The translations under genes and the position numbers were made by a program. Shown in pieces: positions 16,477 to 24,873 of a stretch of DNA of 64,000 nt (its first letter is position 1; each line of letters opens with the position of its first letter). Source of the stretch: Micropruina sp. (GTDB lineage: Bacteria; Actinomycetota; Actinomycetes; Propionibacteriales; Propionibacteriaceae); contig JADJTM010000002.1 in NCBI GenBank assembly GCA_016711205.1, positions 1,178,001-1,242,000 of the forward strand. The letters run 5' to 3'. Under the pieces are notes generated by a model. The model was given only the letters and a program-made list of their open reading frames with translations, did not search any database and had not been told where the DNA came from.

Positions 16477-17889
16477 ATGCCCCTTGCCCAGCGGCTGCGC
16501 CCTGGCGTGCCGATCGGGTTCCTGGGCAGTCTGCTGGTCGGCATCGGTGCCACCAGCAACGGCTTCTCGTTCAACCCGGACGGATGGGGCGTCGGCCCGA
16601 TCGCCGTGGTGGCGCAGGCCGTCGACCGCACCACCGGCAACGCGCTGGTGCTGCTCGGCTGCCTGACGCTGTGCCTGGCCTGGCTGATGCTGGTGCCGCG
16701 GCCCGGTGACCGGTTGCCCGGCTGGCTCTGGGTGCTGTGGGCGGCGCCGCTGCTGATCGTGCCGCCGGTGATGAGCGGCGACCCGTTTCTGTATGCCGAC
16801 CTGGGCTGGATCATGACCCACGGCGGCAACCCCTACGTGGACGTGCTGGGCAGCTTCGGCGGGCCTTTCGCGCCGTTCGTCGACGAGTTCTGGGCAGGTC
16901 ACGGAGTGGCCTACCCGCCGCTGGCCCTCGAGGTCAACCGGCTCGCGGCCCAACTGGGCGGCATGCACCCCCACTGGGGTGTGATCGCGCAGCGGGTGCC
17001 CGCCGTGATCGGGTTGGGGCTGATCGCCACCTATCTGCCCCGGTTGGCCGACCAACTGGGGCTGGACCGGCAGTGGGCGAGTTGGCTGGGTCTGCTCAAC
17101 CCGATCGCGATCGTCCATCTGATCGGGGGAGCTCACAACGACACCCTGATGGCTGGGGTCGTGGTGTTCGCGCTGTGGCTCAGCGTGCAGCAGGTCCCCC
17201 GGGTCTCCGCGAGCCTGGTACTGGCGCCGATCGTGATCGGCATCGCGATGGCCCTCAAACAGCAGGCCGGATTGGCGGTGATCGCCGCAGCCGGGCTACC
17301 GGTCGCCGCTGCCCTGGCCCCGCTGCCGCACCTGCATCGCATCGCCGTGCTCGGCTGGCGCACCGCGGTCGCGGCGGTGGTCGCACTGGTCACCTTCGTC
17401 GCGATTTCGCTGGGCACCGGGCTCGGCTTCGGCTGGACGCGCTGGATCAGCGAGATGGGCCGCGCACGCACCCTCACCCTCTCGGTCGCCATCAGCGACG
17501 CCTTCGCCTGGACGGGGCACGACCTGACCGGCGCAGCGAACACCGTCTTCGCGGTGCTCGCCGTGGGCGGCGTCGCCGCGCTGCTCGTGCTGCGCCCGGA
17601 GCGTCCGCTCGAGGTGACGGCATGGGGATCGCTGCTGGTGCTCGGCATCGGTCAGGCCCTGCACCCCTGGTACCTGGGGCTGAGCCTGGCGCTGCTCGCC
17701 CTGCTGCCGCTGGGCCGCACGGCTGCCCGCTGGGTGGTGTTCGGCACCATCGGCTACCTGGTCGGCTATTGCGTGAACAACCTGTACAACGTGCCCGTGC
17801 TGCCCTCGATCGCGGCCGGTGTGCTGGTCGCCGGGGGAGCCCTCGCGCTCATGGTCGCACGTGGAGAACGCCCGACTAGGCTGGGTTGA
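16477..17889 (+). CDS. MptB-like mannosyltransferase (copy 2)
   Basis: A 470-residue paralogue of the preceding gene with the same blocks: SGDPFLYADLGWIMTHGGNP, GPFAPFVDEFWAGHGVAYPP, NPIAIVHLIGGAHNDTLMAG, and GLGFGWTRWISEMG (cf. GLGFGWTRWLSLMG in copy 1). It is an integral membrane GT-C enzyme. A possible -10 (TAGGAT, 16435-16440) and GGAAG before the ATG suggest its own leadered transcript. The stop shares one base with the start of the next gene. The tandem arrangement implies ancient duplication and probably different steps of one mannan. Confidence 0.82.
   Translation: MPLAQRLRPGVPIGFLGSLLVGIGATSNGFSFNPDGWGVGPIAVVAQAVDRTTGNALVLLGCLTLCLAWLMLVPRPGDRLPGWLWVLWAAPLLIVPPVMSGDPFLYADLGWIMTHGGNPYVDVLGSFGGPFAPFVDEFWAGHGVAYPPLALEVNRLAAQLGGMHPHWGVIAQRVPAVIGLGLIATYLPRLADQLGLDRQWASWLGLLNPIAIVHLIGGAHNDTLMAGVVVFALWLSVQQVPRVSASLVLAPIVIGIAMALKQQAGLAVIAAAGLPVAAALAPLPHLHRIAVLGWRTAVAAVVALVTFVAISLGTGLGFGWTRWISEMGRARTLTLSVAISDAFAWTGHDLTGAANTVFAVLAVGGVAALLVLRPERPLEVTAWGSLLVLGIGQALHPWYLGLSLALLALLPLGRTAARWVVFGTIGYLVGYCVNNLYNVPVLPSIAAGVLVAGGALALMVARGERPTRLG
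17877..17882 (+). promoter_or_regulatory. -10 box TAGGCT inside the end of mannosyltransferase 2
   Basis: TAGGCT, 6 nt, ATG 17889. It lies within the upstream coding sequence, so the epimerase gene may have both read-through and its own leaderless transcript. Confidence 0.35.
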
Positions 17890-18767
17890 TGCGTATCGCG
17901 ATCGCCGGGGCGTCCGGCTTGCTCGGCCGTGCCACCGCCGCCCACCTGAGCCGCACCGGCCATCAGGTGCTGACCCTGGTGCGCCGTCCGGCCGAGCGGC
18001 TGGACGAACGCAGCTGGAACCCCGATGCCGGCACCATCACCTCCCCCGGGCTGGCCGACGTGGACGCGGTGATCAACTTCAGCGGCGCCGGCGTCGCGGA
18101 CGTCCGCTGGACCGAGGAGCGCAAGGCCGAGCTGCGGGCGTCCCGGCTGAACGCCACCACCACCATCGCCGCCGCCATCGATCCGCACGGACGGTGCCGG
18201 CGCCTGCTGAACGGCTCGGCCATCGGCTTCTACGGCGACACCGGCGAAACCGTGGTCGACGAGGCAACTCCGCAGGGAACCGGCTTCCTGGCGCAACTGG
18301 TGGCCGACTGGGAAGGCGCCGCCCACACCGCACCCGTGCCCACCGCCTACCTGCGCACCGGTCAGGTGCTCACCGGTGAGGGCGGGTTCCTCGGCAAGCA
18401 GCGACTGGCCTTTCAGCTCGGGCTTGGGGGCCGGATCGGCACCGGCCGGCAGTTCCTGTCGTGGATCCACATCGACGACTACACCCGCGCCGTCGCTCAC
18501 CTGCTCACCTCGACGCTCACCGGGCCGGTCAACCTGGTCGCTCCCGATCCGGTCACCAACGCCGCCTTCACCGACGCGTTCGCCGACTCGCTCAACCGCC
18601 CGGCGCTGATTCCGATGCCGCTGCCCGCGCTGCGGCTGCTGTTCGGCTCCGAGATGGTGGACGAGGCCCTGCTCAGCGGCACCCGGGTGCAGCCCCGGCG
18701 GCTGCTCGATGCGGGCTTCACCTTCGATCACCCGCACCTGGGCGAGGCGTTGGCCACCCTGGGCTGA
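17889..18767 (+). CDS. TIGR01777-family NAD(P)-dependent epimerase (SDR39U1/YfcH type)
   Basis: A 292-residue extended short-chain dehydrogenase. Residues 1-13 MRIAIAGASGLLG carry the Rossmann GxxGxxG motif; VINFSGAGVADVRWTEERK (about 60-78), LNGSAIGFYGD (about 107-117) and FLSWIHIDDYTRA are signature blocks of this family; the C-terminal VQPRRLLDAGFTFDHPHLGE is the conserved DUF1731-type tail. The substrate is not known for the family. The ATG overlaps the preceding stop by one base, and a TTG three bases earlier is a poorer start. It is followed by a 215-nt gene-free interval containing an inverted repeat. Confidence 0.9.
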   Translation: MRIAIAGASGLLGRATAAHLSRTGHQVLTLVRRPAERLDERSWNPDAGTITSPGLADVDAVINFSGAGVADVRWTEERKAELRASRLNATTTIAAAIDPHGRCRRLLNGSAIGFYGDTGETVVDEATPQGTGFLAQLVADWEGAAHTAPVPTAYLRTGQVLTGEGGFLGKQRLAFQLGLGGRIGTGRQFLSWIHIDDYTRAVAHLLTSTLTGPVNLVAPDPVTNAAFTDAFADSLNRPALIPMPLPALRLLFGSEMVDEALLSGTRVQPRRLLDAGFTFDHPHLGEALATLG

Positions 18768-18790
18768 CTGGCGGTCCACACGGTCCCGCC

Positions 18791-18863
18791 TGAAAACCCT
18801 GCACCAGTGCCGAGTGGTCTTGCGTGCTGAGGCGACCGACCCGCAACTGGTGCAGGGATTTCA
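18791..18863 (+). repeat. 18-bp inverted repeat with 37-nt loop
   Basis: TGAAAACCCTGCACCAGT (18791-18808) and ACTGGTGCAGGGATTTCA (18846-18863) pair with one mismatch. It lies 24 nt after the epimerase stop and 120 nt before guaB; it could terminate the upstream operon or be a dispersed palindrome. Nothing else is seen in 18768-18982. Confidence 0.7.
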
Positions 18864-18982
18864 GGGTGGTGCTCGTTGTCGAGCGCCGGGAGTGTCGCCG
18901 CGCTCGGCCCCGTTGGACGCGCCTGGCCCGCGCTCTCCCGACGCATAGACTGAGCCATCCCGCGCGAAGGAGTGGTGCCTCG

Positions 18983-20506
18983 ATGTCCTCGACCGATCTG
19001 ACCCCGGCCGGAGTTCCCGCGCCGTTCGCGACGCTCGGCCTCACCTTCGACGATGTGCTGCTGCAACCCAACGCGAGCGACGTCATACCGTCGCAGGCCG
19101 ACACCTCCACGCTGGTGTCCAAGCGCATCAGGGTCAACGTCCCGCTGCTCAGCGCCGCCATGGACACCGTCACCGAGGCCCGCATGGCGATCGCGATGGC
19201 GCGAGAGGGTGGCATGGGCATCCTGCACCGCAACATGCCGGCCGACGAGCAGGCCAGCCAGGTCGACCGGGTCAAGCGGTCCGAGGCGGGCATGGTCGAC
19301 CAGCCGATCACCATCACCGCCGACCGCACCATCGGCGAGGTGGACGAGTTGTGCGGCCAGTTCCGCATCTCGGGAGTGCCGGTGATCGACGAGAACTCCA
19401 AGCTGCTGGGCATCGTCACCAACCGCGACATGCGTTTCGAGGACGACCCCAACCGCCGGGTCGCCGACGTGATGACGCCGATGCCGCTGGTCACCGGCTG
19501 GCCCGGCATCACCAGCGAGGAGGCGCTTCGGCTGCTGGCCCGGCACAAGATCGAGAAGCTGCCGCTGGTCGACACCGACGGCACCCTGCGCGGACTGATC
19601 ACGCTCAAGGACTACGTCAAGTCCGACAAATACCCGTTGTCGTCCAAGGACGAGCAGGGCCGGCTGCGGGTCGGGGCAGCGGTCGGATTCTTCGGCGACT
19701 CGTGGCAGCGGGCCATGCTGCTGGTCGAGGCCGGGGTCGATGCGATCGTCGTCGACACCGCGCATGGGCACTCCACCGGCGTGCTCGACATGATCGCCCG
19801 GCTCAAGGGCGAACCTGCCGTAGCCGGCGTCGACATCATCGGCGGCAACGTCGCCACGTACGCGGGCGCCGCAGCCCTGGTCGATGCGGGGGTCGACGGC
19901 GTGAAGGTGGGCGTGGGCCCCGGTTCGATCTGCACCACCCGGGTGGTCGCCGGCGTGGGCGTGCCCCAGGTCACCGCGATCCACGACGTGGCGCGGGCCT
20001 GCCGGCCCGCGGGCGTGCCGGTGATCGGCGACGGCGGCCTGCAGTACTCCGGCGACATCGCCAAGGCGCTGGTGGCCGGCGCCGACACGGTCATGCTCGG
20101 CTCATTGCTGGCCGGCTGCGAAGAGAGCCCGGGCGAACTGGTCTTCATCAACGGCAAGCAGTTCAAGTCCTACCGCGGCATGGGGTCGCTGGGCGCGATG
20201 GCGGCCCGTGGACGCCGCGCGTCCTACTCAAAGGACCGCTACTTTCAAGGCGATGTGGCCAGCGACGACAAGCTGATCCCCGAGGGCATCGAGGGTCAGG
20301 TGGCCTACCGTGGCCCCCTGGCCGCCGTCGCCTATCAGCTGGTCGGGGGCCTGCGACAGTCGATGTTCTACACCGGCGCCGCCACCATCGACCAGCTGCA
20401 CGAGCGGGGCAGGTTCGTGCGCATCACCTCGTCCGGCCTGCGCGAATCGCACCCGCACGACATTCAGATGACCATGGAGGCCCCGAACTACTCGGCGCCC
20501 AACTGA
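18983..20506 (+). CDS. guaB: Inosine-5'-monophosphate dehydrogenase
   Basis: A 507-residue cytoplasmic enzyme converting IMP to XMP with NAD, the committed step to GMP. The TIM barrel starts LTFDDVLLQPNASDVIPSQA; two CBS domains occupy about residues 110-230 (VMTPMPLVTG lies between them); the catalytic Cys317 is in GPGSICTTR; the flap has GMGSLGAMAARGRRASYSKD. ATG 18983 is preceded by GAAGGAG. The length is typical. It is followed 105 nt later by guaB3, with guaA 6 kb further on. Confidence 0.98.
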   Translation: MSSTDLTPAGVPAPFATLGLTFDDVLLQPNASDVIPSQADTSTLVSKRIRVNVPLLSAAMDTVTEARMAIAMAREGGMGILHRNMPADEQASQVDRVKRSEAGMVDQPITITADRTIGEVDELCGQFRISGVPVIDENSKLLGIVTNRDMRFEDDPNRRVADVMTPMPLVTGWPGITSEEALRLLARHKIEKLPLVDTDGTLRGLITLKDYVKSDKYPLSSKDEQGRLRVGAAVGFFGDSWQRAMLLVEAGVDAIVVDTAHGHSTGVLDMIARLKGEPAVAGVDIIGGNVATYAGAAALVDAGVDGVKVGVGPGSICTTRVVAGVGVPQVTAIHDVARACRPAGVPVIGDGGLQYSGDIAKALVAGADTVMLGSLLAGCEESPGELVFINGKQFKSYRGMGSLGAMAARGRRASYSKDRYFQGDVASDDKLIPEGIEGQVAYRGPLAAVAYQLVGGLRQSMFYTGAATIDQLHERGRFVRITSSGLRESHPHDIQMTMEAPNYSAPN

Positions 20507-20611
20507 TTCCCGGTCGAGCCTGCGCGACCTCGCCAACTGGTCCGCCGGTCGAACGTGTCGAGACCCAACCGAGCACCAACCACCGAGCAACGAAGCTGAA
20601 GGAGTTATTGC

Positions 20612-21718
20612 ATGATCGAGATCGGGCGTTCCAAGCGCGCGCAGCAGGTGTACTCGTTCGACGACATCGCGATCGTCCCGACCCGGCGCACCCGGCACAT
20701 CGAGGACGTCCGGCTGAACTGGACGATCGACGCCCTCACCTTCGACTTTCCGATTCTCGCCGCCCCACAGGATTCGGTGATGTCACCCGCGACCGCGGTC
20801 GCCTTCGGCAAGCTCGGCGGGCTGGGCGTGCTGAACCTCGAAGGGCTCTGGACGCGCTACGCCGACCCCGAGCCGGTGCTGCGCGAGCTGGCCGAGATCG
20901 ACGATGCGGGCACGGCGACGCGGCGCATGCAAGAGCTCTACGCGGCTCCCGTCCAGGGCGAGCTGATCACCCAGCGACTGAGCGAGATCCGCGAGGCCGG
21001 CGTGCCGGTGGCCGGGTCGCTCTCACCCGAGAACTGCAAGGCGTTCGCCTCGGTGGTCGAGAAGGCCGGTGTCGACTTCTTCGTGATTCGTGGCACCACG
21101 GTGTCGGCCGAGCACGTCAGCTCGACGGTTGAGCCGCTGAACCTCAAGGAGTTCATCTACGCCTTGGACGTGCCCGTGATCGTGGGCGGCTGCGCCACCT
21201 ACCAGGCGGCGCTGCACCTGATGCGCACCGGGGCCGCCGGCATCCTCGTCGGGTTCGGCGGCGGCGCCACCAAGCGCACCCGCAACGTGCTGGGCGTCGA
21301 GGTGCCGATGGCGTCCGCGCTGGCCGACGTGGCCGAGGCGCGGCGCGACTACATGGACGAGTCGGGCGGACGCTACGTGCATGTGATCGCGGACGGCGCC
21401 CTGGGTCGCTCCGGTGACATCGCCAAGGCGATCGCCTGCGGTGCGGACGCGGTGATGGTCGGCTCGCCGCTGGCGCGGGCGTCCGAGGCCCCGGGGCACG
21501 GGTATCACTGGGGCGCGGAGGCCTGGCACCCGTCGTTGCCGCGCGGCGAGCGGTCCAAGTTCGGCGCGATCGGGTCCCTCGAGCAGATTCTGCTCGGCCC
21601 CTCCCACACCCCGGACGGCACCATGAACCTGGTGGGTGCCCTGCGCCGCGCGCTGGCCACCTGCGGCTACACCGAGGTCAAGGAGTTCCAGCGGGTCGAA
21701 GTGGTCGTCCACAACTGA
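20612..21718 (+). CDS. guaB3: GuaB3-family IMPDH/GMPR-like protein
   Basis: A 368-residue IMPDH-like barrel without CBS domains, beginning MIEIGRSKRAQQVYSFDDIA, which is diagnostic for GuaB3. Substrate-site blocks are FPILAAPQDSVMSP, ADGALGRSGDIAKAIACGAD and FGAIGSLEQILLGPSHTPDG. The position of the IMPDH catalytic loop (around residue 215) reads GFGGGATKRTR, so the active-site cysteine of GuaB is absent, which argues against ordinary IMPDH activity. Work on cyanobacterial GuaB3 has, as I recall, proposed an XMP-to-IMP reaction; the activity here is unproven. GAAGGAG ribosome site upstream; tandem with guaB. Confidence 0.9.
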   Translation: MIEIGRSKRAQQVYSFDDIAIVPTRRTRHIEDVRLNWTIDALTFDFPILAAPQDSVMSPATAVAFGKLGGLGVLNLEGLWTRYADPEPVLRELAEIDDAGTATRRMQELYAAPVQGELITQRLSEIREAGVPVAGSLSPENCKAFASVVEKAGVDFFVIRGTTVSAEHVSSTVEPLNLKEFIYALDVPVIVGGCATYQAALHLMRTGAAGILVGFGGGATKRTRNVLGVEVPMASALADVAEARRDYMDESGGRYVHVIADGALGRSGDIAKAIACGADAVMVGSPLARASEAPGHGYHWGAEAWHPSLPRGERSKFGAIGSLEQILLGPSHTPDGTMNLVGALRRALATCGYTEVKEFQRVEVVVHN

Positions 21719-21827
21719 GTGTGGATCCAGGAAGGACCGTTGATCGAGCTCGTCGAGCTCCTTGGCCTCGGATTGGGCCAGACCAGACGTGGCGGCCTTC
21801 GGCAGGGCGAGTCAACTCGGGTTGTGC

Positions 21828-22769
21828 TCAGTCCTGCAGCACCACGTCGCCGGTGCCCGTGCGGGCCGACACGCGAATGTAGGGCTGGCCGTCCTGAGGC
21901 TCGCCGCGGCGTCCGATTCGGCTGCGCACCTCGCCGAACGAGCTGTGCAGGTCCTGCCACACCGGAACGTCGCGCGGCAGCGTGACCCGGATGTCGCCGA
22001 CGCCGGTGCCGATCGTCACCTCGCCCGAGGCCGCCTCGACCGTGACGTCGCCGGCGCCGGTGCGCACCTGGGTGGTGGCGACGCACTGCAGAACGCTGAC
22101 GTCGCCGCTGCCGGTGTGCACGCTCAGGTCGCCACCGGCACGCAGCACCGTGACGTCGCCGGCGCTGGTGTCGATCCGCCCGGAGCCCAGGTCGTCCAGC
22201 CGCACGTCACCGCCGCCGGTCTTCACCGAGCCCTCGCCGAGCCTCACCACAGTGATGTCGCCGCAACCGGTGCGCAGCTCACCCCGCTCGATGCTCTCGG
22301 CCCTGATGTCGCCGCTCTGCGTGACGACCTGTGCGGACGCGGCCGCCTCCATCCGAATGTCGCCGCCGCCGGTCTGCAGCTGCGCGTGCCCGGAGCGTCC
22401 GAAGCAGGCGATGTCACCGCTGGTTGCGTTCACCTCGATGTCGGCGTCGGGGGAGAGGTGCACCTCGACATCGACCCGAGGCGCCGAGCCGATGCCCCAC
22501 GAGAGGCGTCCGACCTGCAGCGAGAAGCCGAAACCGGTGTCACCCGGGTTGAGCGTCGGGGGCACCGTGACGAAGACCTCGCGGCCCTGGGTACGGGTTT
22601 CGATCAGGTTGGGTTCGAAGGCGGTGGCGGCGGTGAGTTGCACCACCACCTCGCCCGGCCCGCCGTCGTGCACGATGCGGACGTCGCCGTGGCGGCAGCG
22701 CAGCTGCAGGCTGGGGGTCTCGTCGGTGGCGAATCGCCACTCGTGCGTGGTCGCCGCGGTCGTGGTCAT
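21828..22769 (-). CDS. DUF4097-family beta-helix-like protein
   Basis: A 313-residue protein composed mostly of short beta-strand repeats with the recurrent pattern (V/L)xTGxGDVxV (TGGGDIRME, TQSGDIRAE, TGCGDITVV, TGGGDVRLD, TSAGDVTVL, TGSGDVSVL, TGAGDVTVE, TGVGDIRVT), about 19 residues apart from residue 115 on; this is the DUF4097/adhesin-like fold. There is no signal peptide or membrane anchor, so cytoplasmic location is likely. DUF4097 domains are commonly linked to PspC/LiaF envelope-stress proteins, and one such protein is found at 32898-34196. GAGAGGAG precedes the ATG. It is cotranscribed with the upstream ribbon-helix-helix gene, 12 nt away. Confidence 0.85.
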   Translation of the reverse strand: MTTTAATTHEWRFATDETPSLQLRCRHGDVRIVHDGGPGEVVVQLTAATAFEPNLIETRTQGREVFVTVPPTLNPGDTGFGFSLQVGRLSWGIGSAPRVDVEVHLSPDADIEVNATSGDIACFGRSGHAQLQTGGGDIRMEAAASAQVVTQSGDIRAESIERGELRTGCGDITVVRLGEGSVKTGGGDVRLDDLGSGRIDTSAGDVTVLRAGGDLSVHTGSGDVSVLQCVATTQVRTGAGDVTVEAASGEVTIGTGVGDIRVTLPRDVPVWQDLHSSFGEVRSRIGRRGEPQDGQPYIRVSARTGTGDVVLQD

Positions 22770-22781
22770 GGTCGGCTCCTC

Positions 22782-23264
22782 TCAGGCCCAGCCGGTGAGC
22801 CGGCGGCCGTTGTGACTGGTGGATGCGCGGCGGGCGGGCTCGGCATCGGTGGCACGTCGCACGGCCTGCACGATCCAGGTGTTGAGCGACTGCTGGGCCT
22901 GGCCGGCGAGCGCTTCGGCCCGGCGTTTGAGGCCGTCCGGAAGGCGCACGGTGACCCGGGCGGTATCGTCGCCGTCGCCTGCGTCGCTGGTGCGATCGGG
23001 TGGATCGACCGGGTCGTCCGGCCGGGTGTGGGTGACCTGCAGCACGGGCTCCTGCCCGTCCATGCGCACCGTGACCAGGTTGCCACCCGGGCGGGCGCTG
23101 AGTTCAGCGGCGGCGTCGGCGAGCAACTCGGTCATGGCGAGGCGCAGGCCGGGTTCGAGGGCGACGGCGAGCCGCTGGCTGACCTCGCGGGTCCGGTCGT
23201 CGGCCAGGGCCGTCACCCGATCGAGGTCGGCTGCAATCCGGCTGAGGTAGGGCTGGAGCTCCAT
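22782..23264 (-). CDS. Ribbon-helix-helix regulator with N-terminal extension
   Basis: A 160-residue protein. Residues about 96-135 read ARVTVRLPDGLKRRAEALA, then GQAQQSLNTWIVQAVRRA: a beta-strand and two helices of the Arc/MetJ-like RHH fold. The first 90 residues form a separate alpha-helical part (YLSRIAADLDRVTALADDRT) of unknown role. RHH proteins act as dimers on direct or inverted operator repeats and are often antitoxins. Here a repeat array covers the gene's own start, so autoregulation is likely, and the target includes the DUF4097 gene. No toxin-like fold is recognisable in the partner. Confidence 0.8.
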   Translation of the reverse strand: MELQPYLSRIAADLDRVTALADDRTREVSQRLAVALEPGLRLAMTELLADAAAELSARPGGNLVTVRMDGQEPVLQVTHTRPDDPVDPPDRTSDAGDGDDTARVTVRLPDGLKRRAEALAGQAQQSLNTWIVQAVRRATDAEPARRASTSHNGRRLTGWA

Positions 23265-23309
23265 GACATCAGAATGACATCACGATGACGTCATGTCAAC
23301 GTCATGATG
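23263..23309 (-). promoter_or_regulatory. Phased operator array and promoter of the RHH-DUF4097 operon
   Basis: On the plus strand ATGACATCA occurs at 23263 and 23274 and ATGACGTCA at 23285, exactly 11 bp apart; an inverted copy (ACGTCATGATG) follows at 23299-23309. The first unit overlaps the ATG. On the minus strand TTGACA (23299-23294) is a perfect -35 box; with a 17-bp spacer the -10 would be CATTCT (23276-23271), giving a leaderless transcript buried inside the array. Confidence 0.75.
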
Positions 23310-23461
23310 CTGCGGTCGCGCACCATCTTCAGCGCGGCCCCACCGATCTCGCCCCACTGTGGTGCCCAGCCGGGCGCCTGGCCGCGTCGGCCGCGCTCAA
23401 CGGCTCGCCCCTCAGCGCATCAGCGGGGCTGACCCGTCCGTGCACGCGCTCGTAAGCGCAA

Positions 23462-23467
23462 TAGGAT
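23462..23467 (+). promoter_or_regulatory. -10 box TAGGAT before chorismate mutase
   Basis: TAGGAT, 6 nt, ATG 23474; no ribosome site. Confidence 0.45.
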
Positions 23468-23473
23468 GCCGCC

Positions 23474-23767
23474 ATGAGCGCACCCCACCCTGAGCTGGCT
23501 CGGCTGCGCGGCAGCATCGACAACCTCGATTCCGCTCTGGTCTGCCTACTCGCCGAGCGGTTCAAGATCACCCAGCGGGTGGGGGAGCTGAAGGCCGAAC
23601 TGGGGCTGCCACCCGCCGACCCCCAACGCGAGGCACACCAGATCGAACGGCTGCGCGTACTGGCTCACGAGGCGCACCTGGACCCCGAGTTCGCCGAGAA
23701 GTTCCTCACCTTCATCGTGTCCGAGGTCGTCCGGCATCACGAGCAGATCGCTCGGCAGTCGGGCTGA
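23474..23767 (+). CDS. Chorismate mutase (AroQ type)
   Basis: A 97-residue all-helical CM_2 domain converting chorismate to prephenate on the way to Phe and Tyr. The N-terminal helix ELARLRGSIDNLDSALVCLL, then LAERFKITQRVGELKAE with the conserved Arg and Lys, and the second half REAHQIERLRVLAHEAHLDP follow the AroQ pattern; the C-terminal helix is FLTFIVSEVVRHHEQIA. It is a free-standing monofunctional enzyme with no signal peptide, so cytoplasmic. The next gene begins 5 nt after the stop and is presumably cotranscribed, though its function is unrelated. Confidence 0.88.
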   Translation: MSAPHPELARLRGSIDNLDSALVCLLAERFKITQRVGELKAELGLPPADPQREAHQIERLRVLAHEAHLDPEFAEKFLTFIVSEVVRHHEQIARQSG

Positions 23768-23772
23768 CCGGC

Positions 23773-24873
23773 GTGCCTGGCCACCCACTGTCGATCCGAG
23801 CCGCCACGCCGGCCGACTGGCCCACCATCGACGCCATCGAGACGGCTGCGGACTCCTTGTTCGACGCAGTAATCGAGTTGCCGGCGGGTCCGCCCCGATC
23901 GGCGATGCTGATGCTGCCGGGCTTCGTCCTGGTCGCGGATCTGGTCGGCCGCCCGGTCGGCTTCGCACACGTGCTCGACTTCGACGGACGCTTTCACCTC
24001 GAACAACTGAGTGTTCATCCGGACGCGCAACGGTTGGGCGTCGGGGCCGCCATGCTGGCGGCGGCCGAGGCAGCGGTGCGGGATCGGGGCGGCTCGGTGC
24101 TGACCCTGCGCACCTTCGCCGACGTGCCCTGGAACGCCCCGTTCTATCGGCGGCACGGCTACCGGGACGCCGACCTGCCGGTGGCGCTGCAGCCGCTCCT
24201 CGAGGCCGAACAGCGTGCGGGTCTACCGACCGCGGGTCCTCGGGTCACCCTGGCCAAGCAGGTGGCGCAGGACGTCGTTCCCTGGCCGGCGGTGAGCGTG
24301 CTGCCGCTGCGCGACGGGCCGGACGGGCTCGAGGTGCTCGTGCAGTTCCGGGCCGCCACGATGGACTTCGCCGCCGGGGCGGTGGTATTTCCCGGTGGAC
24401 GGCTCGACGCCGGCGAGCAGGCGGTCGAGGTTCCGTCCACCCACCTCGTGGCCTGGGCCGCAACCGGTCTGCCGGCGCCCGGTCTGCTGGCAGCAGCGGC
24501 GATCCGCGAGGTGGCCGAGGAGTGCGGCGTGCTGCTGACGGCCGCCGACCTGCTGCCCTGGGACGACTGGGTCACCCCGCCGGGCGGCGGGCGCCGGTTC
24601 GACGTCGCCTTCTACCTGACCGCCGCTCGGGCGGGTCAGCACTGGCGCAACACCACCACCGAGGCGGTGCGGGCGGACTGGCAACGTCCGGACGACGTGC
24701 TGGCCGAGGCCGCGCGGGGACTGCTGCGGCTGATGCCGCCCACCCACGCCCTGCTCACGGAGCTGGCCGCACTGCCGGACGTGGCGACTGCGCTCGCCCT
24801 GTCGCCCGCCATCGTGCCCGTGCTGCACGACTCGGCAACGTCACGTCCGCGCCAGCCGGCGCCCGGAGCATGA
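23773..24873 (+). CDS. GNAT acetyltransferase-NUDIX hydrolase fusion
   Basis: A 366-residue two-domain protein with a GTG start. Residues about 5-140 are a GNAT domain (LSIRAATPADWPTIDAIETA; acetyl-CoA site LSVHPDAQRLGVGAAML; NAPFYRRHGYRDAD). Residues about 170-350 are a NUDIX domain: AVVFPGGRLDAGE begins the box near residue 200 and IREVAEECGVLL completes it near residue 245, so roughly 38 residues are inserted in the box. That inserted layout is known from the NUDT19/RP2p type of CoA diphosphatase, suggesting action on CoA derivatives; this is inference. It is likely cotranscribed with chorismate mutase, and a perfect palindromic terminator follows. Confidence 0.82.
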   Translation: MPGHPLSIRAATPADWPTIDAIETAADSLFDAVIELPAGPPRSAMLMLPGFVLVADLVGRPVGFAHVLDFDGRFHLEQLSVHPDAQRLGVGAAMLAAAEAAVRDRGGSVLTLRTFADVPWNAPFYRRHGYRDADLPVALQPLLEAEQRAGLPTAGPRVTLAKQVAQDVVPWPAVSVLPLRDGPDGLEVLVQFRAATMDFAAGAVVFPGGRLDAGEQAVEVPSTHLVAWAATGLPAPGLLAAAAIREVAEECGVLLTAADLLPWDDWVTPPGGGRRFDVAFYLTAARAGQHWRNTTTEAVRADWQRPDDVLAEAARGLLRLMPPTHALLTELAALPDVATALALSPAIVPVLHDSATSRPRQPAPGA

